64,000 bases of DNA from assembly GCA_910575255.1 (NCBI GenBank), contig CAJTEM010000001.1, positions 179,110 to 243,109 on the forward strand. The letters run 5' to 3'. The stretch comes from Lachnospiraceae bacterium. GTDB lineage: Bacteria; Bacillota; Clostridia; Lachnospirales; Lachnospiraceae. The position numbers and the translations under genes are program-made. Positions 16,672 through 24,999 of the stretch are shown here, in pieces. Below the pieces are notes generated by a model. It saw nothing but the letters and a program-made list of their open reading frames with translations, ran no database searches and had not been told where the DNA came from. Position 1 is the first letter of the stretch; every line of letters begins with the position of its first letter.

Positions 16672-18006
16672 ATGTCGATGCGTGTATCGGGAAACAATTC
16701 TTATAATTACGAAAATATGTATCAGATGATGCGGACCCTGCAGGCATCTCAGACTGCAAGAGCGTCAAGAATGAATCAGGGGCAGGCGGTTGCCCCGATT
16801 AACCGGGTTCCGCGTGTGAGTTCCGGCTCGAATGCAGTTCAATATTCAGATACATTGAAATATGTCCAGGCTTATGGAAAGGGAATGGCAGATGTAAAGC
16901 TCAGCGCTTCCCGGCTGCAGTCAGGGAACCGTTCCGGAGTATTTGCCGGCGTTTCCATGTCAAGCTCGGATGATTCGGTGGCAAAGGTTGACCAGGCTTT
17001 TCGTCCCAGACAAGGCACGGATATCGGGGTAGAGGTTCAGTCCTTAGCGCAGGCGCAGCAGAACCGCAGCCAGGCAGTGGCGTCGGGAGAAAAGGCTTCG
17101 GCCGATTCTTCGATGGATTTTGAGGTGGCAGCGGCAAATGGCAGAAAGCTTCGGGTGAATGTCAGCAATACCACGGCAGAAGGGGCGCAGAAAACGAATG
17201 AGCAGATGCTGGAAGAGGCGGCGCAGCAGATCAACAGCAGCCGCGGTCTGGGGGTTCAGGCATCGGTAGTAAAAGAGGACGGTAAGGTATCCCTGGTGAT
17301 GAATTCCGAAAAGACTGGCAAGAGCAATGGTTTTGCCGTACAGGGCAATATGGGAGCAGCTGCCGGTGCAGAGACGGCCGCTGTACAGGGACAGAATGCA
17401 CAATACACCGTGACACAGAACGGCAGAAGTACGAACCGTGAATCCGAGTCGAATCAGATTTCTCTGGATTACGGAAGGATAGAGGCTACGCTGACGGGCA
17501 CAGGTTCCGCGCAGGTAAAGGCCGGGACGGATACGGATGAGGTAGTTTCGGCCGTGAAGGATCTGGTAGACAGCTATAACAATGCAACCGATCTGCTGAA
17601 ATCCAACTCCGGCCGGGGTCGGGGAACGCAGCTTCAGTACGAGAGCTTCCGGCGCGATATCGCAGATGAGAAGACCCTGAAGGCAGTGGGACTCAGCTAC
17701 GATAAGAGCGGCAGATTACAGATGGATGAGACAGCGCTCAGAAAAGCGCTTCAGGATGACTTTGAGGGTACCAAGGAGATTCTGGGAGGACAGCACGGCA
17801 TCGCAGACCGGGTGACACAGCGGGCGGATACAGCGACAGCTGCTTCTTCCGGAAGCCTGGTAGATCAGGATATTTCCATGAGGACTGACCGAAGTCAGGA
17901 AAGTGTCTTTTCTTCGTTCCGCTATCTGGCGAACTTTGCCGGTTCCGGACCTTACAGTCTGGGCAATTACTATACTGTGGGACTGATGCTGAATACTCTG
18001 GTATAA
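16672..18006 (+). CDS. Second FliD-like flagellar protein
   Basis: About 444 residues, starting at ATG 16672 with AAGAAGG seven bases upstream (a GTG six bases earlier is possible). The C-terminal half carries FliD C-domain features: VKDLVDSYNNATDLLKSNSG near residue 300, then GLSYDKSGRLQMDETALRKA and LQDDFEGTKEILGG. A central segment (VEVQSLAQAQQNRSQAV, near 125) resembles the FliD start of domain 2. The N-terminus is low-complexity and lacks the classic FliD start helix. The closing coiled coil of true FliD is also absent, so it cannot be a simple cap duplicate. It may be an alternative cap, a junction protein or an export adaptor. It sits in the fliD-fliS operon. Confidence 0.6.
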   Translation: MSMRVSGNNSYNYENMYQMMRTLQASQTARASRMNQGQAVAPINRVPRVSSGSNAVQYSDTLKYVQAYGKGMADVKLSASRLQSGNRSGVFAGVSMSSSDDSVAKVDQAFRPRQGTDIGVEVQSLAQAQQNRSQAVASGEKASADSSMDFEVAAANGRKLRVNVSNTTAEGAQKTNEQMLEEAAQQINSSRGLGVQASVVKEDGKVSLVMNSEKTGKSNGFAVQGNMGAAAGAETAAVQGQNAQYTVTQNGRSTNRESESNQISLDYGRIEATLTGTGSAQVKAGTDTDEVVSAVKDLVDSYNNATDLLKSNSGRGRGTQLQYESFRRDIADEKTLKAVGLSYDKSGRLQMDETALRKALQDDFEGTKEILGGQHGIADRVTQRADTATAASSGSLVDQDISMRTDRSQESVFSSFRYLANFAGSGPYSLGNYYTVGLMLNTLV

Positions 18007-18034
18007 GAGACCGACCAGTAAAAGAGAGAACTGT

Positions 18035-19213
18035 ATGAATCAATTATTATATGAAGGACGCACCCTGGTGGGGATGGTTTCCTCTATCATCCGCCAGGAT
18101 GCTTTGCGCGTACCATATAACCGGCTGGACTGGGAGCGGATGTTCCGTCTGGCCGACTATCACAGGGTTGCCAATATCATCTATCTCGGTGTTTTGGGAA
18201 AAGGAGATGTGCTGCCGGATCGATGGCGCACACGTTTTTTTGAGCGGTATCAGGAGTCTCTGCTATTTGGCGAGAATTGTCAGGAATCCCTCAGAGAGGT
18301 GCTGACATGGCTGGATATGCGGGAGATATCCTGTACCGTACTCACTTCGGCTTCGATTCGTGAGCTTTATACGATACCGGAGACAGCGGAGAATACCCCG
18401 GTTCAGATCTTGCTGGACGAAGAGCAGTATTATCTGGCCAAGGGATACCTGGTGGATCTGGGTTATGAGACGGATCAGGTCTATAAGGGTTATGGAGAAC
18501 GTATGAGAAAGACTTCCGGTGTTTCCGTGATTCTTTATCAGAAGCTCCCCTTTCGTATTCCCGGATATGTGAAAAGCATACAGAAGCTTTTGGAGACAGC
18601 CAGCCTGGATGAACCGTTCGTCTATGTACGGATGCTGCCTGAGGAGAGCGAGTATATCTACCGTATGGCAAGAGCGGTATATGGTTATGTCACTGACGAG
18701 CTGCGTCTGCGGGAGATACTGGATCTGCAGCTGTGTCATCAGGCCTGGCGGGATGAGATGGACAAGGAAAATGTCCGCAAATGGCTGGAAGAGTTTCAGA
18801 TTGATGAGCTGGGAGATAAGCTGCTTCGGATTGCTTATATGTGGTTTGGAGATAAAAAGGATAAGTATTTTATCGAGAACGACCAGCCGGAAGATATGAG
18901 TGTTTTTGATATTCTGGAGGATCGTCTTCTCACACAGGGAGAGATCAACCGGGAGATTGATGAACAGGCGCTGAAGCTGGAGAAAGCTCTTTTGAAGGAA
19001 CAGGATAAGGAGAGGCGGACAGAGGGGATGCTCATGTTCCGCGATAAACTTATGAATAATCTGGCAGCATTTCAGAAAAAGCTTCGCTGGATGTTCCCGG
19101 ATTATCATTATATGAGTTCCATCTATCCGGCAGTGGAAAAGCTTCCGGTACTGCTGCCGGTATTTTGGGGGATCCGGGCCATCCGGCTTTTGCTGAGAAT
19201 ATTTACCAGATAA
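18035..19213 (+). CDS. Nucleotidyltransferase-like protein
   Basis: A 392-residue protein resembling the uncharacterised nucleotidyltransferase family found in polysaccharide and glycan loci. The N-terminal half has SASIRELY and PVQILLDEEQYYLAKGYLVD, similar to the family's substrate-side strand, but a clean catalytic GS-x-D-x-D motif was not found, so activity is uncertain. A charged coiled coil spans about 300-350 and a hydrophobic C-terminal stretch (LPVLLPVFWGIRAIRLLLRIF) could touch the membrane. It is the last gene of the fliD operon, before a strong terminator. A role in flagellin or wall glycan modification is possible. Confidence 0.5.
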   Translation: MNQLLYEGRTLVGMVSSIIRQDALRVPYNRLDWERMFRLADYHRVANIIYLGVLGKGDVLPDRWRTRFFERYQESLLFGENCQESLREVLTWLDMREISCTVLTSASIRELYTIPETAENTPVQILLDEEQYYLAKGYLVDLGYETDQVYKGYGERMRKTSGVSVILYQKLPFRIPGYVKSIQKLLETASLDEPFVYVRMLPEESEYIYRMARAVYGYVTDELRLREILDLQLCHQAWRDEMDKENVRKWLEEFQIDELGDKLLRIAYMWFGDKKDKYFIENDQPEDMSVFDILEDRLLTQGEINREIDEQALKLEKALLKEQDKERRTEGMLMFRDKLMNNLAAFQKKLRWMFPDYHYMSSIYPAVEKLPVLLPVFWGIRAIRLLLRIFTR

Positions 19214-19216
19214 AAT

Positions 19217-19264
19217 CAAAAAAGAGATAAGAAGCAGAGGATACTGCGTTTCTTATCTCTTTTT
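19217..19264. terminator. Bidirectional terminator between fliD and flgM operons
   Basis: AAAAAAGAGATAAGAA and TTCTTATCTCTTTTT pair around a 17-base loop that has a small GCAG/CTGC stem. A-run and T-run on either side serve both converging operons. Confidence 0.9.
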
Positions 19265-19306
19265 CTCCCATCCAGGGAAGTCATGATTGATTGTGCTCTC
19301 AATGAA

Positions 19307-19591
19307 TCAATGATCTTTCGATTGGTCTTCAGAGCCTGAATCTGCTGCTTCAGCATCCGCTTCTGTCCGCTTTTTGAAAATCGACTGGAACATCCGTATC
19401 GAATTCATATCCGGAGTCAAGGCATTCTTATTGCTTTGCTCTGCTTCCGAAAGCTCCTCCCGCAGGATAGAGACCTGCTTGGGTGCATCAATGGCAAGAC
19501 GGACACCATCGCCCGCGCATTCAATAATCGTTATACGGATATTATCTCCGATCAAAAGGCTTTCATTTTTCTTGCGCCGAAGTATCAGCAT
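19307..19591 (-). CDS. csrA: Carbon storage/flagellin translation regulator CsrA
   Basis: A 94-residue CsrA. The true start is MLILRRKKNESLLIGDNIRI at 19591, inside the end of fliW, with GGGAG upstream; a longer frame to 19657 exists but lacks family sequence. CsrA binds GGA motifs in mRNA leaders, in Bacillus the flagellin leader, and blocks translation. Its C-terminal extension (after about residue 55) is longer than in gamma-proteobacteria and is charged; in Gram-positives this part contacts FliW. The 29-base overlap with fliW is the usual fliW-csrA arrangement. A GGA-rich flagellin leader is present at 34130. Confidence 0.95.
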   Translation of the reverse strand: MLILRRKKNESLLIGDNIRITIIECAGDGVRLAIDAPKQVSILREELSEAEQSNKNALTPDMNSIRMFQSIFKKRTEADAEAADSGSEDQSKDH

Positions 19592-20051
19592 CTTCTTCAC
19601 TCCCATCTGTGGAATCAATAACTGTTGCAAAAGAACGCAGCTCATGGCGATATTCATAAGGAGAATTCTCCAGAATAACCTGAATACCGTGACGCGTCTG
19701 CGGATTAATTACCAGAGGACATTTCAGATTAACCGTGTTCTCCAGATAATTGCTCTTTACAACACAGATGGAGTAGTAGGAAAGCTCACCGCTGTCCTCT
19801 GCCTCGAGACAGGCAAGTTCCTCCGGCGACAACACCGGATTATAATCCGGGCAAAGAAGAAAAGGATTGATCAATACAAATCCTACCTTGCTCTCCTCCA
19901 CTGACAACAGCAACAGCATCGAATCATCATCCTCGTTCAGATATAAAAGGAGATATTTTGTCAGCTTCGGAAAACCGAAAAGACCGTCGGGGAATAGTAA
20001 GAGATCCTCTTTCTGATATTCCACCACACCATAATCTGTTTGTATTGTCAT
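19563..20051 (-). CDS. fliW: Flagellar assembly factor FliW
   Basis: A 162-residue protein with the family pattern (FPDGLFGFPKLTKYLLL, then FVLINPFLLCPDY and LKCPLVINPQTRHGIQ). FliW binds CsrA and releases flagellin mRNA from repression. When flagellin accumulates it sequesters FliW, giving a homeostatic loop. The C-terminal 20 residues are acidic and disordered. It lies 15 bp after the YviE-like gene in the flgM-to-csrA operon. Confidence 0.95.
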   Translation of the reverse strand: MTIQTDYGVVEYQKEDLLLFPDGLFGFPKLTKYLLLYLNEDDDSMLLLLSVEESKVGFVLINPFLLCPDYNPVLSPEELACLEAEDSGELSYYSICVVKSNYLENTVNLKCPLVINPQTRHGIQVILENSPYEYRHELRSFATVIDSTDGSEEDADTSAQEK

Positions 20052-20066
20052 ATCAAATTAACACTC

Positions 20067-20663
20067 CTATGTGAATAGATTGATATTCCCGCCCGGACGG
20101 CTGTCAAGGGGAGGAACATAATTAAAACCACCAAGATATTCTACATGCACCTGGGGTCTCTGGGTAATTACAGTCATCACCAGCGGGGGAAGATAAGTAA
20201 GATCCCCTCTGGCTACCCGCATCTCAAAGGCGCCCCTCTGTGCGGTATAGGATGTGTTGGTCTCCACAGAAATATCCTGGACGGCAGCAGAGGCAGTCAT
20301 CATCGGAACAGAAGCAGCAGAGGAGGCCTGCACTGCATCGAAACGAGGAGTAATCGGTGCCGTCTGCCTGGAAGAAGCCGGAACAGAAGGCTGCGTTATT
20401 TGCCGGGAAGCCATCTGCTGAAACGATTCCGTCTGGACAACCTGCGGTGCCGCATTGCTGCGGGAAAACGTGCGGTTAATCCTTGTAAGCTCTTCAACAG
20501 AGACAGTGGATTGTGTCTGAGGATTGCTGCGCTGTGCTGCGATATGACGCGCAAGTGCTTTTCTCCTCTCCATATCGACAGAATCAGAGCTGACCAGTCT
20601 GGCGTTCTGCGTAAAGCGCACCATTTGCAGCGGTTCAGTGGTAATCTTGATAAGTGGTCCCAT
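20067..20663 (-). CDS. YviE-like flagellar operon protein (DUF6470 type)
   Basis: About 198 residues, starting at MGPLIKITTEPLQMVRF (20663) behind AGGAGG; an upstream in-frame start at 20705 lacks a ribosome site. The start sequence and the position between flgL and fliW match Bacillus YviE, whose function is not established. The middle part (about 45-140) is Ser/Gln/Ala-rich and likely disordered. The C-terminus, TYLPPLVMTVITQRPQVHVE, is a short conserved-looking strand motif. Confidence 0.7.
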   Translation of the reverse strand: MGPLIKITTEPLQMVRFTQNARLVSSDSVDMERRKALARHIAAQRSNPQTQSTVSVEELTRINRTFSRSNAAPQVVQTESFQQMASRQITQPSVPASSRQTAPITPRFDAVQASSAASVPMMTASAAVQDISVETNTSYTAQRGAFEMRVARGDLTYLPPLVMTVITQRPQVHVEYLGGFNYVPPLDSRPGGNINLFT

Positions 20664-20720
20664 AAAAGAAGCCTCCTTTCTGTATATTTTCAATTCAGGA
20701 ATCAATCAAAATAAGATTGC

Positions 20721-21947
20721 TTATCTGACAAAATCAAAGAGTGAAGAAGTCATAAGCTTGGAGCCGACCTGAAGGGCGGCATTATAAGCATACTGGTTAG
20801 TGAACATCTCCATGACGGACGCATAGGGATCCGCACCCAAGACATCTTTGTACTGCTCCATCAGGGAATCCTCGACAGAATCCAGCTTCTTGCCGGTCTC
20901 CTCTAACAACAGGTATTTGTTGCCTAAGTCAGAATAAGCGGTACTGATGGTATGCTCGGTTACTGTCATTTCATCGATGGTTGCGGCAAGACGACCGTCC
21001 AAAAGATCTTTGTCTCCGTTGCTGGGGCTGCTTTCGCTGTTGTAATCATTGATGGAAATGATGGCCTTACTCACAAGAGCAATGGGACTCTGGCTGAGAG
21101 CTTCCATGATTCGATCCGAAGCATTAGTGGTTCCGTTAGCTTGATCTCCTTCGTTGAGGGATCTGACGGCATCGGAATTTAGTCCTGTCAGAATGTTTAA
21201 CCCACCTGTGTAAGTATCAAGAAGGGTATCACGGTTACTGATACTGCCATAACCGATATCAATTCTTCCCTGTTCGGACATGGCCCGGATCAAATCATCC
21301 ATTTTACCTAAATCATTGCCATCAGCATCTTTTCCGGTTAAAAGAGTAGCTTCAAAATTCTCGCCTGTATCGTCATAAGCAAATTGAATCTGGAATTCCG
21401 TTACATTTGTCTCACCCGGGAAGGTATGGCGGTAGGTCAGAGTCACATTCGGCTTTGTAGTATCCGTGGGATCATTGGGATCCGCATAGCTTAATCCCAC
21501 ATTCAGATCAAATGGGGTGGTCTTAACATCATTCCCGCCATAAATATAGAAATCCTGGTATTGGGTATTCAGATCATTGGCAATGGTCCGTACCTTCTGG
21601 ATCAGGTCTTCCTTGATCGTCTGAATATCATGCTCACCGGTAGTGGTTGCAGTCCGGGCGTATTGTACCTGCTTTTTTGCCTTGGAAAGGACATCCTGAA
21701 TATCACGGGCGCCCAGCTCCTGCTGATAAAGGCGGTTCTTGACATCTGTCAGAAGCGTATTCTTGCTCACGGTATCCAGATACTGGTCATCAATCTTCTT
21801 GCCGGTGTAATAAGCGAGAGGATTATCAGCGGCAGTCTCATAGGCAGCTCCGCTGCTGATCTTGTTAAAGCTCTTGATGAGCTTTGAATGTACATCGTTC
21901 ACAGATGATGTATACTTGCGATAGGTTGCGTTCGTTGTTATACGCAT
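20721..21947 (-). CDS. flgL: Hook-filament junction protein FlgL (HAP3)
   Basis: About 408 residues. The chosen start is ATG 21947 (MRITTNATYRKYTSSVNDVH), eight bases after GGAGGG; an ATG six bases earlier is too close. The N-terminal flagellin-like D0/D1 helices (LIKSFNKISSGAAYETAADN) and the C-terminal helix (MFTNQYAYNAALQVGSKLM) frame a beta-rich middle with FYIYGGNDV. It is exported and forms the last junction ring below the filament. It lies 76 bp after flgK. Confidence 0.93.
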   Translation of the reverse strand: MRITTNATYRKYTSSVNDVHSKLIKSFNKISSGAAYETAADNPLAYYTGKKIDDQYLDTVSKNTLLTDVKNRLYQQELGARDIQDVLSKAKKQVQYARTATTTGEHDIQTIKEDLIQKVRTIANDLNTQYQDFYIYGGNDVKTTPFDLNVGLSYADPNDPTDTTKPNVTLTYRHTFPGETNVTEFQIQFAYDDTGENFEATLLTGKDADGNDLGKMDDLIRAMSEQGRIDIGYGSISNRDTLLDTYTGGLNILTGLNSDAVRSLNEGDQANGTTNASDRIMEALSQSPIALVSKAIISINDYNSESSPSNGDKDLLDGRLAATIDEMTVTEHTISTAYSDLGNKYLLLEETGKKLDSVEDSLMEQYKDVLGADPYASVMEMFTNQYAYNAALQVGSKLMTSSLFDFVR

Positions 21948-22023
21948 ATGCATTCCCTCCGTAATAAAATCTTGATAAAATACCCGGCGGCTGTTGTCAG
22001 CCGCTCAGACAGATAATAATCCA

Positions 22024-23826
22024 TTAACGTCCGACCAATCCGGTGTTATTGATCAGGATATTCAGCGCCTCATCCAGTGTCGTCATCAGACGGGAGGCGG
22101 CATTGTAAGCAGACATGTATACCATCATGTTGGAGGCTTCTTCATCCAGGCTGACTCCGGAGATGGAGTCACGGGATTCCTGAATTCCGTTAAGGACAGT
22201 AACATTCGTCTTCAGAGAAACCTGATTGGTGGCGGCATCATTCGCCAGAATCGTGGAAGTGTGGTTCATGAAGTCCGCAAAAGTGTTGCCGTTCAGGTTG
22301 ACATTCTGAAAGGCACCGCCCATGAGGGTATTGTTGGGGTAAGTGGTCTGCAGCGCTTCCAGAAGATTCAGCACCGTGTCATTGGCGCTTTCACCGGACT
22401 TGCCGATGTGGACCGAGCCGTTGCTCCACTGGGTATTGATTCCGATGTTGGCGGCAGTGATGCCATTGACGGAGTTATCCGTTTTGTTGGCCAGTAAATA
22501 CTGAGTGGAATCCGCCTGGCCGTTCGCATCCTTATTACCCTGTATGTTGATTTCGTTCATTACCTCAGCAAAGGACTTTGCCAGATTATTCAACTGGTTC
22601 CTGTAGAATTCATAGCCCCTGACATCAGCAATACCGGCAGTGCTTCCATCTTTCCACAGCATATCCAGACTGGCCTGGATGGAACCGGATCCTTCCGGGA
22701 ACTGATTGCTGAGCGATGCGGTCGGAGGATTGCCGGCAGCAGGAGTCTTGGTAAAGGAGACGGTTTCCGCATTCAGAAGTGCGTCGCTGGCCTTTCCGTC
22801 CTTATAATACTTGCTGCCGGTAAAAGTCATCTCAACCTGGCTGGCGTCAAACGGATCGTTCTGCGCCAGCGACGGGTTGACCTCAACTTTACCGATATTA
22901 TCCGTCCCGGTACCTACCGTGCCTTCCACCAGGGTCAGACGCTGGGTTTTGCCGTCTTTATCCTTGTAAACCATCTCCACCCGCAGGTCATCCGGCCAGT
23001 CTTTCTTGGCAAAGGGATCGCCGTTGCCGTCCAGGTGATAGACTTCGTTAAGAGCGGCCTGACTATCCGTGTCGCCATTTTCATCGATACCGTCATGCGC
23101 CGCATCCTTATAATAGGTAACCTCAATCGGAATATAGCTGGACAGCTCGTCGAGCAGGCGGTTCCGCTCATCCATCAGCTCCAGGGCAGGCTGGCCGAAG
23201 ATCTGGTCGTCCTTGATCAGGCGATTCAGGCTGCTGATCTGATTGAGAATCTCATTGACTTCCTGGACGGCTCCGTTCTCATTGGTGCCGGTGCCGTCGA
23301 GGCGGCTGAATTCATCCTTCTCCGCTTTGGTGATCTGACGGTCGGCGTCATTGAGAAGGTTGGTCAGGGCCTGCATCTTTGTACGGAGCTCGGATTCCAG
23401 AATCGGGTCATTGACCTTGGAGGCATCCTGCATGTCATTAAGAACAGCCTGGATGTCAACAAAAGCAGAGTGAATGCCGTTGATCTTGCTCTCGTCAAGG
23501 AAGCGGGAGAGCTGGGTCAGGGCTGTATTGATCCCGTCCGTGTAACCGGACTTCTGCATCTGATCGCGGTACTTGCCGTCCAAGAAAGGATCCCGGATCT
23601 GGGCGACGGTATCCATACGCACACCGAAACCCACTACGGTTTCTGCGCCGTTCATGTAGTGGGAGACGGGGTGAGTATGGTTCAGGCTGGATGTACGAAG
23701 CTCCTGCCGCGTATATCCGGGGGTATTCATATTAGCAAGGTTCTGGCCGACGATATCCAGCCGCTTCTGATTCGACTGAACCGAAGAAAAAGCGGTGGAA
23801 AAACCGGCGAAAGTTGCTCGTAGCAT
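22024..23826 (-). CDS. flgK: Hook-filament junction protein FlgK (HAP1)
   Basis: About 600 residues, starting at MLRATFAGFSTAFSSVQSNQ (23826) with GGAGG nine bases upstream. The N-terminal rod/hook signature KRLDIVGQNLANMNTPGYTR is at residues 22-41, and the C-terminal signature SGVSLDEEASNMMVYMSAYN is near 545. It is exported and forms the first junction ring on the hook. The middle region (about 190-460) is larger than in compact FlgK and carries surface-type sequence with many Asp and Gly. Confidence 0.95.
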   Translation of the reverse strand: MLRATFAGFSTAFSSVQSNQKRLDIVGQNLANMNTPGYTRQELRTSSLNHTHPVSHYMNGAETVVGFGVRMDTVAQIRDPFLDGKYRDQMQKSGYTDGINTALTQLSRFLDESKINGIHSAFVDIQAVLNDMQDASKVNDPILESELRTKMQALTNLLNDADRQITKAEKDEFSRLDGTGTNENGAVQEVNEILNQISSLNRLIKDDQIFGQPALELMDERNRLLDELSSYIPIEVTYYKDAAHDGIDENGDTDSQAALNEVYHLDGNGDPFAKKDWPDDLRVEMVYKDKDGKTQRLTLVEGTVGTGTDNIGKVEVNPSLAQNDPFDASQVEMTFTGSKYYKDGKASDALLNAETVSFTKTPAAGNPPTASLSNQFPEGSGSIQASLDMLWKDGSTAGIADVRGYEFYRNQLNNLAKSFAEVMNEINIQGNKDANGQADSTQYLLANKTDNSVNGITAANIGINTQWSNGSVHIGKSGESANDTVLNLLEALQTTYPNNTLMGGAFQNVNLNGNTFADFMNHTSTILANDAATNQVSLKTNVTVLNGIQESRDSISGVSLDEEASNMMVYMSAYNAASRLMTTLDEALNILINNTGLVGR

Positions 23827-23880
23827 ATTCTTATCCTCCAAATGTTTTCTCTTTATATGAAGCAAGCCGCCTGGCGGGGG

Positions 23881-24363
23881 CTAAACGTATTTGTCCTGAA
23901 GCTTTGCGCGGGCAGGGGGGCTTAGGTTCACGTTCCCGGTATTATCATAGGAGCTTCCCTGCTGTCTTGCCAGAAGAATCTGTATCTCGTGCAGTCGTGT
24001 ATGAATGATCTGTTCTGCGTTCCCGCGGGCCTGCTCCAGCCGCTTCAGTTGCCGCTCCAGCTCCAGAAGCAGCGGCTGCAGCAGGGTATGTTCTTCCGGT
24101 CCGGCTTTTTCCAAAATCTGGCGGAAGGTAAGGGACTTCCATCCCAATGAGTCTGCCAGCCGCAATCTGCGCTGTTCCAATCCCCGGAGCCTGAGAATCT
24201 GCGCCTGCTCATCCTGAATAAAAGCGTCCATCAGCTGATGGCGCTTCTCTGACGCCGCAACAGCTTTCTGCTCCTCGATATGGGCGATATTCCCTGCCGT
24301 ATCCGTCAGCTCACGGATCACGGAGGCAAACTTATCCAAAGTATCCCGTGTGTTAGAATCCAT
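23881..24363 (-). CDS. flgN: FlgK/FlgL export chaperone FlgN
   Basis: About 160 residues, predominantly helical with long heptad-like stretches (LLLELERQLKRLEQARGNAE). FlgN binds the C-terminal helices of FlgK and FlgL in the cytosol. The tail NVNLSPPARAKLQDKYV is typical of the family. ATG 24363 follows a TTG in the same frame, so the exact start is a little uncertain. Confidence 0.85.
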   Translation of the reverse strand: MDSNTRDTLDKFASVIRELTDTAGNIAHIEEQKAVAASEKRHQLMDAFIQDEQAQILRLRGLEQRRLRLADSLGWKSLTFRQILEKAGPEEHTLLQPLLLELERQLKRLEQARGNAEQIIHTRLHEIQILLARQQGSSYDNTGNVNLSPPARAKLQDKYV

Positions 24364-24412
24364 CAATGTCAGGTAAACTCCCTTCTGTATACGAATGCTG
24401 CAGCGGACGGAT

Positions 24413-24721
24413 TCAGCTCAGGCCAAGCATCCGTCCGGCAATCCGCTGGGCATCTGGCTGATAGGTGCCGTCCGCAATCCTGCGCCCCAGCTCCTGAACC
24501 CGCTCGGGGCTGGCTCCTCCTCCGCCGATCTGCGCAGTGACTTTGCGTGCCAGCAGACGGGCAAAGCTCTCATCGTCATCCTGCGCCGCACGTGTCCTTT
24601 TAATATCTACTGTATCATAATCTGCAGCCTTTGTCATACCGGACTGCGGCGCACGCTTTCGTTGTGCGGGAACCGATGTGCGGTATGCAGGACTGTTCAT
24701 AGTCTTGAATGTAACGTTCAT
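24413..24721 (-). CDS. flgM: Anti-sigma-28 factor FlgM
   Basis: A 102-residue protein whose C-terminal half (VQELGRRIADGTYQPDAQRI) is the sigma-28-binding helix motif. The N-terminus is basic and disordered, as expected for a substrate of the flagellar exporter. FlgM holds sigma-28 until hook completion and is then secreted. GGGAGG precedes the ATG. It is the first gene of an operon running through flgN, flgK, flgL, the YviE-like gene and fliW to csrA, and is itself behind a sigma-28-like site, giving feedback. Confidence 0.93.
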   Translation of the reverse strand: MNVTFKTMNSPAYRTSVPAQRKRAPQSGMTKAADYDTVDIKRTRAAQDDDESFARLLARKVTAQIGGGGASPERVQELGRRIADGTYQPDAQRIAGRMLGLS

Positions 24722-24765
24722 ATGCTACCTCCCTTCTGTAAGACGAAGTAATTTTATATCAATTA

Positions 24766-24792
24766 ATATCGACATTTTCGGGGAAAAGATAA
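24766..24792 (-). promoter_or_regulatory. Sigma-28-like promoter of flgM operon
   Basis: On the minus strand TTAT, 15 bases, GTCGATAT, 45 bp from the flgM ATG. The interval 24722-24999 also holds the divergent site at 24915. Confidence 0.65.
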
Positions 24793-24914
24793 CATTGGTT
24801 TGCAAGTTTTTGAAATATTGTTTTAAAGCATCTTGTGCAAAAGAAGAAAAAATAATATAATGGAGTAAGCCAAAAGACTTTTGGACCGGGAATGGGTTTT
24901 TAACCAGTGGCGGT

Positions 24915-24941
24915 TAATATCCGAATGAAATGTGTCGATAT
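24915..24941 (+). promoter_or_regulatory. Sigma-28-like promoter of the FliK-like operon
   Basis: TAAT, 15 bases, GTCGATAT, about 60 bp before the ATG at 25000. Same -10 as the divergent flgM site. Confidence 0.7.
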
Positions 24942-24999
24942 AATTGAGATAGGCATAATAAGATAGGCATAAAAGAAAGTAACAGAAGCTGGAGGAGAT

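Noticed and set aside
19307-19657. Longer csrA frame starting at 19657
   Set aside because: The extra 22 residues lie wholly inside fliW, have no family match, and the usual MLILRRK start has its own ribosome site.
24840-24999. c-di-GMP riboswitch before the FliK-like operon
   Set aside because: No GEMM-type helices or conserved loop sequence could be found in the leader.
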